From NCBI GenBank assembly GCA_032622095.1, contig CP136068.1, forward strand, positions 182,344,796-182,408,795: a stretch of 64,000 nucleotides of DNA, in the 5' to 3' direction. The translations under genes and the position numbers were made by a program. This document shows, piece after piece, positions 23,959 through 37,500 of the stretch. The notes under the pieces were generated by a model, which ran no database searches, was not told the DNA's origin, and saw only the letters and a program-made list of their open reading frames with translations. Positions within the stretch are counted from its first letter, which is position 1; each line of letters opens with the position of its first letter. The stretch is from Siphonodentalium dalli. Taxonomy: Eukaryota; Mollusca; Scaphopoda; Gadilida; Siphonodentaliidae.

Positions 23959-26805
23959 TCCAATCTAAATGTGTTCAGGTCAATAATACATACCTATGAT
24001 TATTTTATGTTGTCAATAAACATCTAACGACCCAACTGTTCTACATTATATGATGTAGTCTATATGTATGTGACACATACAGTCTGTGTGAGTATACACT
24101 TATATATGGGCTGTCACCACAAAACCACCATCGGTCCGTTTTCTATACCAGCAATTTGTTAGACAGGACCATTCAACCGAGTAATGAAAGTTTGATGGTC
24201 AGATATCGACATTCAAAATAGGAGGTCTTCACACATGTTTTTCGTTTTTCTTTTGTTTGGTTAGTTGAATATTAGCTCAAGAGATTTTGGACCAATTTAG
24301 TGTAAAATCTAAGAGTGCATATTTATTGTATTTGGTGATATATTTTAGTCACCGGAACTAACCGGGATTCATCAGTATGATTTTAGGTTTCATACTACTA
24401 CGGATATGTCAGTACATGCAGTTGGTCATTTAAATTTATCGACCAAGCCACAAATCTCAGCCATGGCTACGCCCGTATATATCATATTCCACACACCAGT
24501 TCAAAACCTGGGAACGTTTCGATGAGCTGATGGGGAAACTACCGCAGGCAATATATTTCTTAGTTAATCCGCTGTTCGTTATAATGTATTCCAGTGTAGG
24601 GTAATGGCTTAGCTTGACAATGCATGATTTATGTGACATCCGATTTCACTCTGAGTCGCTGTCAATCATAATACCACCCCCCTGAAAATCAACCAACGAA
24701 TATCGTGGAATAGACTCACAAATATGAACTAAACCATGCAATATCCAGCTGTGAACTTCACATAGTGAACATTACATGGCCGATGAACATGTATCAACTA
24801 AGAAATATATTACCTATGTTATTTTCAATATTATAAAGTTCCCTGTCAGAACATCAATCAGTACCCAAGTTTTGAACTGATGGTCAGTGGTGGCGTGGCC
24901 ATATCACGCATTCAAAATGGCCGAGTCGATCGTAAATACGACCAGCAACGAAGAAAATGGAAATAACCTATGATAATAATATATGTCGGAGCATATGCTG
25001 TACTATATTTCAAACAATTGATACCTCATTTGTGTCCAAACTCACAGGTGCTTGCTCTAACACCCTGAATATTTCTGAACAAATATGTTTCATCTTGTTA
25101 TAATATGTTTGCGATTTGAATTCGCCTCGGCAATTTTGATTGAGTGGTTCTCACCAACCTCAAAACCACGCGAATTCCTACAGCGATAGATCTATGGAAA
25201 GTCGAGTCAATACACATGTGCTGTCAATCTGAACATAAATTTAGCTTTTACAATAATAGGTTATTGTATCAAGTATCCCTGACATTAAATCTAGCGTGCG
25301 CAATACCTTTAATGTAGTTTTTCAGAAACAAATCGGTATGTTTGGATCCATTGTAAGTCATTTGGGAGGGGCGCGCACAGTTGTTGCTAGGGAAAACAAG
25401 AATCGGACCAAATATACAATAAGTTACTTTTACTATGGTGGACTCATACAAGACATACCTCAGAATACTATCATTCGAATGCGAGCAATTTAATGCCTGT
25501 CATTCAAAACTAAAGGCAGTATTGTAATCTTAATACATAACGATCATCGTTGCCCAAAGTTCAGTAAATTGTTAATTGGTAAATCAAATAATTGCTGAAC
25601 ATTTAACAATAATCTTATGCGCATATCCCAATGTGTGTGAACAAAGTAAACTCACGCTGTCCGCGATAACGCTGATTGTGATAGTTAATATGTTATAATC
25701 ACTGAACCACCCAAACACCTGGGTCTACTTCAATTTCAGACTGTAAACTAGTAGACTCTGACAGTCGACATACCGGTGATACATGAAACAGTTGATCATA
25801 TTATACAAACATATCAATAAATTATGGATTTTTAAATTGAGAGTTATGTTATCGATGGCGCCAGTACATATGTGATTTGCATATGATCGTGTCATCATCT
25901 CCAGCAGTCGTAACGGTACTTATTATCCGGGCCTCCCGCAGTATAGATGAACAGTCTTCCTGTTTGCCCCGAAATTAAAGTGTACTCCCGCCTACATTAG
26001 GCACGACCATATATTTGTGATGAGATGTTGATGATCAGTTTATATTTTAATATATATACCTTTGAAGACTACGATAGGTGGCAACGAAGTTGATTGTGGT
26101 TCATCCATGTTGGTTACGGCATACCGTATTGGCAAATCGTGTAAAGGAAACAATAAAGGAATGTTATGAGAAGAGGTAACTGTTTGTAATCTTTCGAGTC
26201 TGTGTGCTATCGAGATTTTACGCATGTCCAATTTAAGCTTCAGGTCTTGTGTTAAAATGTCACATTTGCTTGATACGCTCCGTTGATACGCACGCTGCCT
26301 AATTTGTCTGCTGTTCGATATCAGTTATTTTAGTTTTTTTTTGGACAGTTTCTGTTTGTATTGTTTAATTTCCCCGTGTCCTTCTTGTGCTCACTCCCTC
26401 AAGTAGATTTGTTTTCCTTAACGTGTGTTTCAAGGTTGTCCACTGTTTCCCATAACCTGCCATTTGATTGTCTGCTCTGTGTCCATGCCCATTTCATTTA
26501 TAGTCAACATTATATGCTGTATCGACAAAACCACATCAAAGAGCAATTTGATGCAATCTCTAATGTTTGGTGATTCATAGCCGACTCTAGATGTTTCAGG
26601 AAACATATCTCGTCATCGGAATCATTTTGGTCAGCGACGTTTTATTCTCTTTTCGCCCTCTTCACTTTCTTACTTCTCGAAGCGGTTCGGTTGTTCAATA
26701 ATTATCCTTCATTTCCCGGCGTTTCCGTCTAATTTGTCGTCACTCGGCGGCACTGATCGTCGATTTGTTGCTATAATTGGTCTTAGCAGTCTGGCTCACT
26801 GGCGA
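23959..26805. other. no recognisable feature
   Basis: About 2.8 kb of AT-rich sequence. Short open frames show no family motifs, and no tandem repeat or RNA gene was recognised. Confidence 0.4.
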
Positions 26806-27683
26806 TTCCACCCCTGGTCAAGTGGCCCTGTTAAGATGCAGTTGGGTCCTGCTGAATTGCTATGACGCTGTTAGGACAAACTGAGGCTGTTAACAAAAAG
26901 TGCCGTTATATGTTTTTGATTTGTCTTTCGCTGTGGTCCGATAAACTGAAGACAAAACAAGCCGTTATGCATATCAAACATTCACAAACATATTCATTGC
27001 GAAGTATTTCAATACTGGTTGTATTAGGTTGAAAATCGACTATACTCAATATGTTTATTCACGTCGTTTTAGTAACACCAGCGCAGGCATTATTAGAGAT
27101 ATTTCGCAAAATCACGATTACGATTTCGGATATAAACAATATACTGTACATATACGGCCACACATTCTAGCTTTACGTACGGGGTTCTAATGTGAGACAC
27201 AATATACTAAACGCAGTTTAATTTTGTGCAGATGTGTCAATGATGTGCCACCGGTTCTGCTTGGGGAAGGTCTAACATTGTCCGTGTGGTGTATCAGTCT
27301 GGCATCTGCAGGAGACACAAATTACTTTTCCCATCAACTAGCTATATGTGTAAATGAATATACTGGAGCATATGCCGTCTCACCAACTAACCGTCGTATG
27401 TAACTTGTGATGGTGTCCACTTTACTATAGGACAATATATTCTAGTAATCGTAGTAGTAATTTCTCTATACTATTTTTCAAAAATATATATGTTCTTGAA
27501 CGTTTCATACACACACTGTGTTTTTCTCAAATCGCCCGGATTAGCGAAAATGACAACGATAGAACAAAATAACGACACTCTTCCGTAAACGCGTCAGTTT
27601 GCCCTACCAGCATCATAGCAAATTTAGCAGGACCATCCGCATCATAGCATATTTGCAGAACCACTTGACCAGGGGTGGATTCT
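26806..27683. mobile_element. long-TIR MITE, relative of 22244-23204
   Basis: The left end CCACCCCTGGTCAAGTGGCC...GGTCCTGCTGAATTGCTATGA is an inverted copy of the right end (TAGCAGGACCATCCGCATC ... CCACTTGACCAGGGGTGG). The arms are about 95 bases. Internal sequence near 27010-27100 (GAAAATCGACTATA, ACGTCGTTTTAGTAACACCAG) is the reverse complement of 22455-22510, so this is a second, oppositely oriented family member. It is non-coding. Confidence 0.75.
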
Positions 27684-28704
27684 AACATGTGACAGTGTTT
27701 ACTGATATTCACATAATGATACAGCCGAAGTGAAGTATCAACGACGGCCAGCAATGAATTTATTCAATGAATTACAATTATTGTAAGATCGTACCAAGTG
27801 ATCGATGAACACGCACTATTAAACTTACATAATATATTACACACAAACACATCTAATAAAGTCAGGAAATATAGCACAAAATTAATCTGCTTTAAGTGTA
27901 CACCCCCGGATCCCCAACGTATGTACACAGCATACCAGGCCAGTCGTTTACAGACTTCAATTCCCGTACTTTTTTCCGAATTTGATGAGTATGTTTGTGG
28001 AGATGAATGTGTTTATACCAGTCGTCTATAATGAGAGGTAATACATTCATTAAACAGTTTTAACATTTCAAAATTGCGTAACCACTTTTTTTCGACAAAG
28101 GGAATCCGACAATATGGCCAACTAAGAGCCCCACACAATCGATCGGGCAATACTTAATATTTAAACAGCAGACGTGGTCTTTATAAAAGGAGATAGTTTT
28201 ACTCGTCGAGACCTGGATAACAAATAATATTGTTGGCTTGTAAACCTGTCTCTTCTGAACACACATCCAAGCACTGTGGCAACATAATGGGCCTGCATAT
28301 ATGCTGGCACAGAACACAACTATTATTTTAGTGTCCAATAGTATCGTGGGATGTCCTATATGTCCAATCAAATGGCACCAGAGCGTTGGTTTCGTAATCA
28401 TGATAAAGATATTCGCCATATACTAAAAAGATAAATTAGTTTGTTTTGGTCATACATGCATGGTCCATTATGTCGGTTTAGTGTATTTTCACTGTTTTAT
28501 CAAACAAGCGACATCCATGAGAAACTAAAATATGAATGTCTCTATTATTGCAATTCAAGACGTAACAAAAAGTATTGTATTTGCAATTGAACACTTCAAT
28601 TATAAAATGCATGTGTGATATATTTGTATTCATGGAACTGAGTCGTACATTTTCATGTGCAGGCTCTCGCAATCGCCACATGGTCGAATGGATCTCCTTC
28701 TCAT
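27684..28704. other. no recognisable feature
   Basis: AT-rich sequence with short open frames lacking any recognised motif. No repeat structure was noted. Confidence 0.4.
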
Positions 28705-29145
28705 CTTCCAGTATATATTTTGGAACTTATTTCTGTATGTATGTATGTATGGGTGTAGGTATGTATATTTCTTATAGACTCGAAAACTGCTCGACCGATC
28801 CGCCTCAAATTTGGAACGTATGCCTATTTTGATCCCGGGAATAATATGGGCGGGTCCAATGTCACGTGCGACGATGTCCTTGACCCTGATCTTGCTCATA
28901 TACGCTCACATAGGCATGTTTCTGGACCTCGACCGATTCGACTCAAATTTGTTATGTAGGCCTACGTTGATCCCGGGAACAATATGGCGGGTCCAATTTT
29001 ACATGCGACCGTGTCATTGACATTGACCTTGACCTCGCCTACATACGCTCATATAGCCATGTTTCTGGACCAATCGACGAATAATTTGTCCAGATGCTTT
29101 ATATTATGCCCAGACGGAGGCGATCACAAAGGAATTCCTAAATAT
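28705..29145 (+). repeat. dispersed repeat with an internal ~147-bp tandem duplication
   Basis: The unit starting CTCGACCGATCCGCCTCAAAT and running through GATCCCGGGAA.AATATGG.CGGGTCCAAT is present twice in tandem (about 28777-28923 and 28924-29070), preceded by TATATTTTGGAACTTATTTC and followed by GGCGATCACAAAGGAATTCC. An inverted, differently ordered copy is at 30031-30235. The family is not identified. Confidence 0.65.
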
Positions 29146-30030
29146 TCCGGACGAAGTTAAAGTTTCGGGAATAAGTAGACATCATTATGAAGTTCAATCG
29201 AGTCATGTCCATTTAAACATTAATTTGTTTCAGTGATTAACAGACACCGTACACTCTAGTGAAGTGTCGCTTTAATGAAATATGGTTTGAGTGCAAAATA
29301 AATGTCACTTTAATAGTTAACGATGATATAGAATTATATATTATCTTCGCTGAAGACAATCAATGCAATGACTAGTGTAGAAATGAAAAATGTCGCCTGC
29401 ATTAATTGATGTCTGTGAACATAAACTGTTAATACGATGGAATCAATAATGAATTTCAATTTCCTTTAATGAAGAAAACAATGATGAAATTGTCTTACAT
29501 GTATATGCAGGTGAAAATGTGAATTTACTGAAATAATGAATGTGAGGTATCACATTAATGAATAGGCGATGACAGCAGTATGGAAACGGTCATTACAGTG
29601 GAGTTACGGTACCTACCATTCGGGTATGATACCGCGGTCTGGTAGCGTGTTGTCAAACCAAAAGTTGAAGAAATATATCTGTCCATGAGGATCTTGTTAA
29701 AGATCCGATAAGCGTTGGCATTGGGTATTGCTATTAAATTAGTCACATCCATTTAAACTTCCATAAGCAGAACTAAAATTATATTACAAACAAACTGTGT
29801 TCTTATGCCAATCATAGATATCGCGTAAATTGCAGCATGTTGTTGTCATGTTAGTAAAGTGTTCATAAACAAACTCCATGTTATGTAAACAGACAGTATA
29901 CATGTACGTAAATAATATGCGATAAGCTAAACACTCAACATCGAGGAGACCCCCACTATTGAACTTATGTTAGAAATGCCACCAAGTTATTTACAACATA
30001 CTGGTATAGTTAAAGATTTCGGTGTAGAAT

Positions 30031-30235
30031 GGGTCAAGGTCAAGGCAATGGTCGCACGTGAAATTTGACCCTCCCATATTGTTCGCGGGATCAAAATAGG
30101 CCTTCATATCAAATTCGAGTCGGATCGGTCGAGCAGTTTTCGAGTCTCTAACACATACAGGTACACACACAGAGACAGAAATTCCAAAATATATAATAGA
30201 CAAGCTATTTAGGGATTTCTTTGTGATCGCCTCTG
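30031..30235 (-). repeat. inverted, permuted copy of the 28705-29145 repeat
   Basis: The reverse complement carries the same blocks (GATCCCGCGAACAATATGGG, CTCGACCGATCCGACTCGAA, TATATTTTGGAATTTCTGTC, AGGCGATCACAAAGAAATCC). Their order is circularly permuted relative to the + strand copy, as expected if both came from a tandem array. Confidence 0.6.
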
Positions 30236-31204
30236 TATGGACAGGGTATACAGCGTCTGGACTATGATAACGCAAATTATTGATAACAGTCGAATTCTGA
30301 TTATTTCAGATTGAACAATAAAGATAATTAATTGTTAATAAATTCCTATATGTCAGCATAATGCAGAGCGTTTGTTTCGATTATGTGAGAACAATATTTA
30401 ATATCACTTCAGTATTACAAAACTACATTGCATGTACATTGGTATGCCATGTATATAGATATCACATCGGTATTACAAAACTGATATATAGATAAACACT
30501 CCTGGTTATTCACAAATATAGCGACATGCGAAAGCTTGCTATGAAGCTGGAACTTATTGTACTTTTCTCGCCACCCGTAGACTTGAAATACCAGCTCAAC
30601 TCTGCGACCAGATTAAAAATTAAAACATTTATATGAGACAGTATGATTGTTAGACACAGACGAGATGGTGTCACCGTGTCGCCTGCATACTGACCATCAG
30701 TTAACATATAGTGGTTTATCCTGCGTATTAGATAAGAAAATATGGTATATATACTCAACAATTTTACACTAATATCAAATTATATCATATATATCCATAA
30801 CTTGAATATTTAAAGAGGAAGTGGATTGAATTGCATCAAGATAATTATGTCAGCTCGGTTTGGAAATAATCAAAATTTGTGTATGTTTGTTTGACATTAA
30901 ACCTACGCACCAGTAATCCTGAATACCGATTAAATAGGGCATATGAATCCAGTGTACCAGGATGAATCATGCATACCGCCTGAAATTAGCTGAAGCCGGC
31001 GTACATACATATGGGTAGCACATTCGGCATGTATAACCCGACCCAGTTTATCGCTCCTTGCGGAATCAAGTGGATAATTTGGAATTTCCTCTGAGTCATG
31101 CCAGTTGAAACGTTAATTTGAGTCAGTGGTCGGCAGATTCAATACAATTTAAGACAAACATCTACTTTCTATGTTTTGAAGATACCAACAACCGAGGGGC
31201 TGCG
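30236..31204. other. upstream region of the fibrinogen-domain gene; no clear feature
   Basis: AT-rich sequence that should hold the promoter and 5' untranslated region of the gene starting at 31205. No convincing TATA box or upstream exon could be assigned. Confidence 0.35.
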
Positions 31205-32281
31205 ATGAAGCTGGATATCCGTGTATTGTTACTCGCCGTTGTGCACAAATCCTTCTCGATGACCAGTTCCTTGTTCAGAACTCCTAAATCCTGTCCCGGA
31301 GACAAGAAATTTCCATTCACTTCTTCAACAAGATTGACAACACATTCAGGCCTCGTCTGTAGTGCTGAGTGTAGTAAGAGGTGGGATTGCCTGGCCTTCA
31401 ACTTCTGGGATGAAGATGACACGACGGTCTGTGAACTCGGACAAGGGACGGATCAGAGAGCTGCTGGGGACTGCTCTAAACTAAACACCAACCCCGGAGT
31501 AGTCTACATGGTAAGTGCATTGTTCCATATGATGATTATTTGGGCGTTTTGCTCGTCAATGTTTTCGTCAGCCATTGGTCTTGTGTGTAACACATTGCTG
31601 TATACTGCATCACCCGACTGATCGCCAAGGAGAGAATGAAAGAGAGGGAAATATCAACAGAGGGAGAGAGAGAGAGAGAGGGCAGTGCAATTAGCAATAC
31701 TAAGGGTACATATAGTACCATATAGTCGAACATGTTTTATTTGATATCAAAAGGGTCCTCGTGGTCTATAGTTGTTATTTGTAGGGGCCAGTAATGCAGG
31801 GTTTATTTCTGAGGGTGTAATGTGTGTTCATTTTATATGGCGTTTCTATACATAGGGCTGTGCTGTAGAGTTATTTTATATGGCGTTTATATACATATGG
31901 CTGTGCTGTAGAGTTAATTTGATGTTGAACGGTGCTCAAATTATGCGGTGGTTATTTAAGTGTGCCATTCGAATGTGAAAGTGATATGCACTTTTTCCTA
32001 AATTGCCCCCTATATAATGTACAAAGGCTAAAACTATACCGTAACCTGGACGACCTTAACTTTAAAATGATCAATTACAAGCAATTACTTTGGGGAATTC
32101 CAAGTGAAACTTCATCAAGAAATGAAAATAATGTTCCGCATTGTTCGGGCATATAAAGCTGCAACAAGCGTTTTGAATCGGACAATATTGGACAACAATT
32201 GCCACCACTGACTACATTGAAGCTACGGACAAAACAAATGCCCTTCAAATTTGACAAAGGCCACTATTTCTCAGTTTTGAT

Positions 32282-32322
<41 letters not shown>

Positions 32323-34519
32323 CGACAGAACGATCGTATGATACAAACACAGAACCGGACTATCACATACTCTGTACACAAGTTATCTTCTTTTTGTTGA
32401 CCATATTTGCAACCTCATCATATATATTTTCTTTGTCATCTTGTTACATTCATATATAGATGGTATCTGGGAGCGGGGACATTGTAAGTTGCTAAAACTT
32501 GTACCCCAATCCCGTTGTAATGAATTTACAATAAAATATGTTTAAAGTACAGTGTGCCCTTCGGCATTTAGTTTGACGTGTGGCTGTTGTAATGAATATT
32601 CGTACTCCATAAAGGCTATACAAGAGGGTGTTTACTTCAGTATTAATTTGAAGTCGAGAAATGTTAACCCTTGCAGTGCCAGGGGCCGATGTCATCGGCC
32701 CTAATTTACGGTCTGTAAAATCGGCCCTAAACAAATACAAAAATAAAAAATATATAACTGTTTTGGGTATGCTTAAGCATGCTATAGCGAATTTAAAAAC
32801 AAACTGGATAAAACCTTAGGGGCATGTTATAACTCAAAACTATCACCAATTATTCATAGTAATAATTTTGATGCCCATGAAAAACGTAAGATTCCCTGGC
32901 ACTAAACCTACACAATGAGTATGTTAAAGAATATAAGGGGTTACTCTCATCAGGTATGTTCATATATAAGAGAATGCATTGGCACAGGGTATATGGGTTG
33001 ATACAAAAATCTGACCTGGCACTGAAAGGGTTAATGTCCTGTCGTGACTATGGTGGTTATATTCAGGGATCTGTACTTCGGTGCTGAATTGACAGAGGTC
33101 AGTACTTCAATATTAACTTTACGTTGATGGGTGTCCATGCGCAGTGGTGGTTATGTATGCAGGGGTCGGTACTTCAGTTCTAATTTGACGTCGCTGTGAG
33201 TTCATGTCCATGCCACTTCTGTGTTAAATTTGTCGTATGTAATGATTGTCCATGTCATATATCGGTTTTTTATTGCAGGAGACAGTCAATCAGTGCATCA
33301 ACGGTGGCACTTGGAACAATTCTGCGAATTCCTGCGAGCAGTGTGCTGATGGATACACCGGCCAATACTGTGAGCGGCTATTCACAGGTCCGTTGTTCGC
33401 CTATGAATATCATTTTTTTCACATGCATCCTCTCCTTTTAAGACCTCAATTTCAAAGTGTGTGAAACTTCATTTGCAACACACCACATCCTTCAGTTGTA
33501 ATACTCCAAGTGGATAGTTTAGATCTAAGACATTGCAGCGGCCTCATTGTGTGTTTCGCTCATTTTTTTTATCGTTTTTACATTTTGATTACAAATATAT
33601 ATATATATATATTTAAGCAACAATATATATATATAACTTTTAATTATTTGTTGTATATCCAGAATGTAAAAACATACTAACGACGCTATAACAACCAGCG
33701 GGGTACGCCGAGTCACCGCACCAAATTACATTAAAATCGGCCAAGACATATGGGAGAAACCGCGAACAGACATGCAGTTCGACAGATCCCACTCTTCAAA
33801 CATTCTTGGATTACAATTGAGCCATCAAAATATTAGTCATTGTACATGAATCCAGAATATAAATGTAAACATTAATTTTAGGTTGCATGGAGGCAAAAGA
33901 AGCTGGTTATCTCTCGGGCCAAGAAGAAGTCATACAGGTTCAAGTATCCCCAGGGTTAGATCCATTCGATGTGCTATGCGCTAGCTATTATACAGTCATA
34001 GAAAGGAGAGGGTCGAAATATCGCTCTGTGAATCAAGAGCCGATGTTGTTCAACAAATCGTGGGCGGAATACAAGTCAGGATTCGGCGTGCCGGACTTCT
34101 CAGTGGAATTCTTCTTGGGATTGGACCACATTCATCAAATCACTTCAGCTGCTTCAAGATGCGATTTATACATACGAACTGATAATCCAAACAACAACGG
34201 CGGTCGGTTTAATGGATGGCTGATCCGCTCAGCAGATCAGAGTTATGCAATGGAATACACCCTCTTCTCTGAGAACACCGCGCCAGCCCTAGATGCCGAG
34301 TTCGCAAACAACCCCACAATACAGCAGTTCAGTACATATGATTATGGCAACAACTCTGACTGCGCCGCTATCACACAGTCCGGATGGTGGTTCAACTCCA
34401 CGTGTAACGGCGTTAACACGCACGCACCAGAACAGAGTGGAACTGTCCTTACCTGGCCGGTTAACGGAATTTACCAACAATTCGGTTCAATCAATTTGCA
34501 ACTATATTGCTTCAAATGA
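31205..34519 (+). CDS. secreted PAN-EGF-fibrinogen-domain protein (three exons)
   Basis: Exons 31205-31510, 33279-33387 and 33882-34519 join in frame (donors ATG/GTAAGT and ACAG/GTCC, acceptors TATTGCAG and TTTTAG) to give about 350 residues. Exon 1 encodes a short hydrophobic leader (MKLDIRVLLLAVV) and a PAN/apple module with the VCSAECSKRWDCLAFNF core. Exon 2 is an EGF-like module (CINGGTW ... CADGYTGQYC). Exon 3 is a fibrinogen C-terminal domain: VIERRGSKYRSV, W-A-E-Y-K-S-G-F-G, EFFLGLDHIHQIT, FSTYDYGNNSDCA, GWWFNSTCNGVN. The usual calcium-loop aspartates are partly replaced (YDYGNN) and the C-terminus is divergent. By family it should be extracellular and bind glycans or other surface ligands, as FREP/ficolin-like proteins do; that role is inference. 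I chose the ATG at 31205 over upstream in-frame codons because it starts the leader. Confidence 0.8.
31645..32330 (+). repeat. GA microsatellites in intron 1
   Basis: Two GA tracts, near 31660-31680 and 32288-32322, bracket the LINE tail in intron 1. The second follows closely after the LINE remnant, as GA tracts also do at positions 1-80 and 43098-43116, suggesting they belong to that family's 3' region. Confidence 0.6.
31920..32160 (+). pseudogene. non-LTR polymerase C-terminal tail in intron 1
   Basis: The + strand encodes FECESDMHFFLNCPLYNVQR, the Cys/His tail typical of non-LTR polymerases (compare CGEFETTYHYLFECTFY at 392-1500 on the other strand). Only the end of the protein remains, so this is a very short 5'-truncated insertion in the first intron of the fibrinogen-domain gene. 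Confidence 0.7.
32664..33034. mobile_element. 371-bp TTAA-flanked MITE in intron 1
   Basis: The ends are TTAACCCTTGCAGTGCCAGG and CCTGGCACTGAAAGGGTTAA, terminal inverted repeats bounded by TTAA, as for piggyBac-type elements. The left part carries a small palindrome (GGGCCGATGTCATCGGCCC). Near the right end, CATATATAAGAGAATGCATT followed by GGCACAGGG is one arm of the hairpin found in the other MITE family at 16387 and 44531. It is non-coding. Confidence 0.85.
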
Positions 34520-37500
34520 GAAACGGAGCAAGGACTAGTCCCTGGTTGGTAGGTGAATTATTACGACGACAACGCAATGCAGCGCACGCGTCTAAAATAT
34601 TGAGTGGGGGCGATATGTTCCTCGATGATCGCGATAATGAACCCTGTATTTACTAAATGCCCATTGGCGAGTAGCTCAGATACCGCGTTCAACAAACGAC
34701 CATTATCTGAACATTCACTCACATAGATGTGACTTCATCCAACATATCCTCGCGGAAATACGGACACAATCGACTTGTAATGTGAAATGGGTACATCGCG
34801 TGATTATCTGATTCGGATGTAAGCAGATAAAGGACTCTTAACCATTATTTCGTTTTATGGCGCGGGCCATAGTGAAAACAAAGAGCGTATAACTGAACAG
34901 TCGTGAGTTGGCTTATTTGTGTCATTGTCCGCATACAAAATGCTGCGACTTGTCTCATTATGAGTCGATAATGTGACTAAAATGCTCTCATTTTCAGCAC
35001 ATTATCAACTCAAAATGATGTGATTCTAAGCAGATGTTCTACCTAAAACAAGTAGAATTCTCCTTCTGCGCTCGTATTATCTGTCGCCTGCTTATATTTC
35101 CTGAAACCCCTCCCGATGAATATGTTGCTGTCATATTTCACTGTCTACTGTTGCAACTGTGTACTAACCAATTTAGTACATAACAAATTAGCTCGTGCTG
35201 ATACCCAGAGTTATGTGCTGCTTATCGGTCTTTCAAAGAATCGGTTATAGCTTTTGAGATTTGGTCCAGGTAGTAGCGAAAATCATGGAACATATCGCCA
35301 CCCGCTCGATAATAACGACGACCGAACGAGATATATAGTGTGTGTGTCGGTTTGTCTTATAATCGGGAACCATGCAGTCAAAATGGAGACACAGGGAATC
35401 ACAAAACAATTCGCCAAAACTGTTAGGACAGAGACTGAGTTTGTCTGTACATATGACATTCGTTGTTGTGTTACGTCTCGGAACAGAGACTTTGTCTGTA
35501 TAGATGCCATTCGTTGTTTTGTTACGGCTCGGGATTGGATTGCGATGACTAAATTCATGTGATTTGACACATTGTAGAACGATAGATATTGTGTGTGTAT
35601 GTGCACATAACAAATATGAACCGTCAAATGTGACAAGTATTAAATAATCCCAATGTCAATCGTCGTATTACAATAATCGTTCCTCTCATCGAGATTACTT
35701 TCATCATATAATGCAGCATTCAATCGAGCTCTCAATAAATACAATTATAAATGTACTCGAACGTTGTCGAAATCGACATCCGTTGTTTAACGTTCATGTC
35801 ATTATAAACCGAGTTTCATTGTTGTCTCACTTGGTTATATCAAAAGAAATCCTGGCCAATCTGCATTATATACAGTAAAAATTGTGTTACTGGATATATC
35901 TATATATGCAGTAACATAATTTTGTATATACCAGCCATCATTCCGTTTTATGATAATCTCAGTTTCAGTCGGTCTCAATTAAAGCCTGGAAGGTTTGTCC
36001 AAACAATTATATTGTGAGTCTGCCATTCGTTTTCGTGCAATACCATTCCTCTGACCCTACTTGCAGAGTTGTGTTCATTGAAATTATCAGCCGGAATTTA
36101 CGGATCAAGGACCCAATATTTACCACGGAATTCCGTATTCTTTAGAACACATGGACACATGGTAGCTTTTCTAAAGTGTTGTGAGCGTTCTCTATAATTG
36201 TGAATGGTGTATGTTGTCTAACCATTTCTATACTAAATAATTTTTTCCAGTCAGTTAACAAGTGGACATCTGAATGGTTTATTATTGACTTGAAGGGGTG
36301 TTGGGGTGATAATAGCTGGCGACTGACACATTTGTACAAGTATAGAAGGAGTCCTATTTATTTATGGAAATGTTTAGATACTAAGTTCAACAAACGACCT
36401 TAACTTGTTATATGTACATTTACTATGGGATAAATACTCATCAACGATTATTTAGAATAGAAATGGCTAATATTTCAATTCGACAGGGCTTAGCTTCACT
36501 CGTAGACATAAAAATCCGTAACTGATCAGTAATGATGAATCATATGTATGGAATGACAGATAATCACAGAGACGACGATCCAATTCTGGGACACCCAATA
36601 TCACTGAATCAGTCACAAGCTGTTATTACAATGTTTCGACTTGTTTCGTTTAACTACATCTATGCTCTGATTAATCGATTTAACGAGGCTGTAGGCGTTA
36701 AAGTGATGTGAAACACTCCGGTATATATGGTGACCAAATATAAATTGAGAATAATCTTGTTCAGTGTAGTAATTTTTAGAATTATTAAATCCAAATATTT
36801 AACACACAGAGTCATTCTTATATATTAATTAAATGCAGTGACTCTCGATGGCGAAATCATTTTAGTTATTTAATCGCCGATAGATGCGTCCCGAATAAAG
36901 TAGTAAATATTTACAATTTAGCGTTCTTCAAACGATGTTTTCTATGGAGTGGGATGGCTGATTTGCTTCAAATTTCCGGCGATGTTAGTAGAATGTTACA
37001 ATCATCCTGTTGGCATAGCTCCCGATTACTAACTTATCAGTTTCAAGCACCCGAACAAGTACATAATATGTATTGAATGACCACGGTTGTACCGCCACAC
37101 AACCACGGTTTTAATGGTGTCACCGCGATGGTGAACGGTTTACATGCGGCATCCGCCATTAATCATACTGCTGTTCTTGTTAACCGCCAGCGTTAATTTG
37201 TTGTGACCGCCGTACTCCGCATTAATTGTTCACATTCAGCCAGTCCTGTTTTCGTGAGCGCCATGCACCTTGTTAAATATAGACAAAACTATACCCCAAT
37301 TAGGAAATTGTTTACGGCTTATTCAACACTAACCGACATTCGCGATTGCATCATCAATGCAGCATCACACCATCCCAGAAATATACATAAGCTTGTGTGG
37401 TTATATATGCCGAATTTAAGAAGCAAAATAACATTCATATAAACAATTTATGAAAAATGAGGTATAACCGCGAACGCGAGGTGGTACAAATGCGCATGTA

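Noticed and set aside
35245-35636. Overlapping 102-122-codon frames on both strands
   Set aside because: They arise from an imperfect tandem duplication with low stop density in all frames; no motif supports coding.
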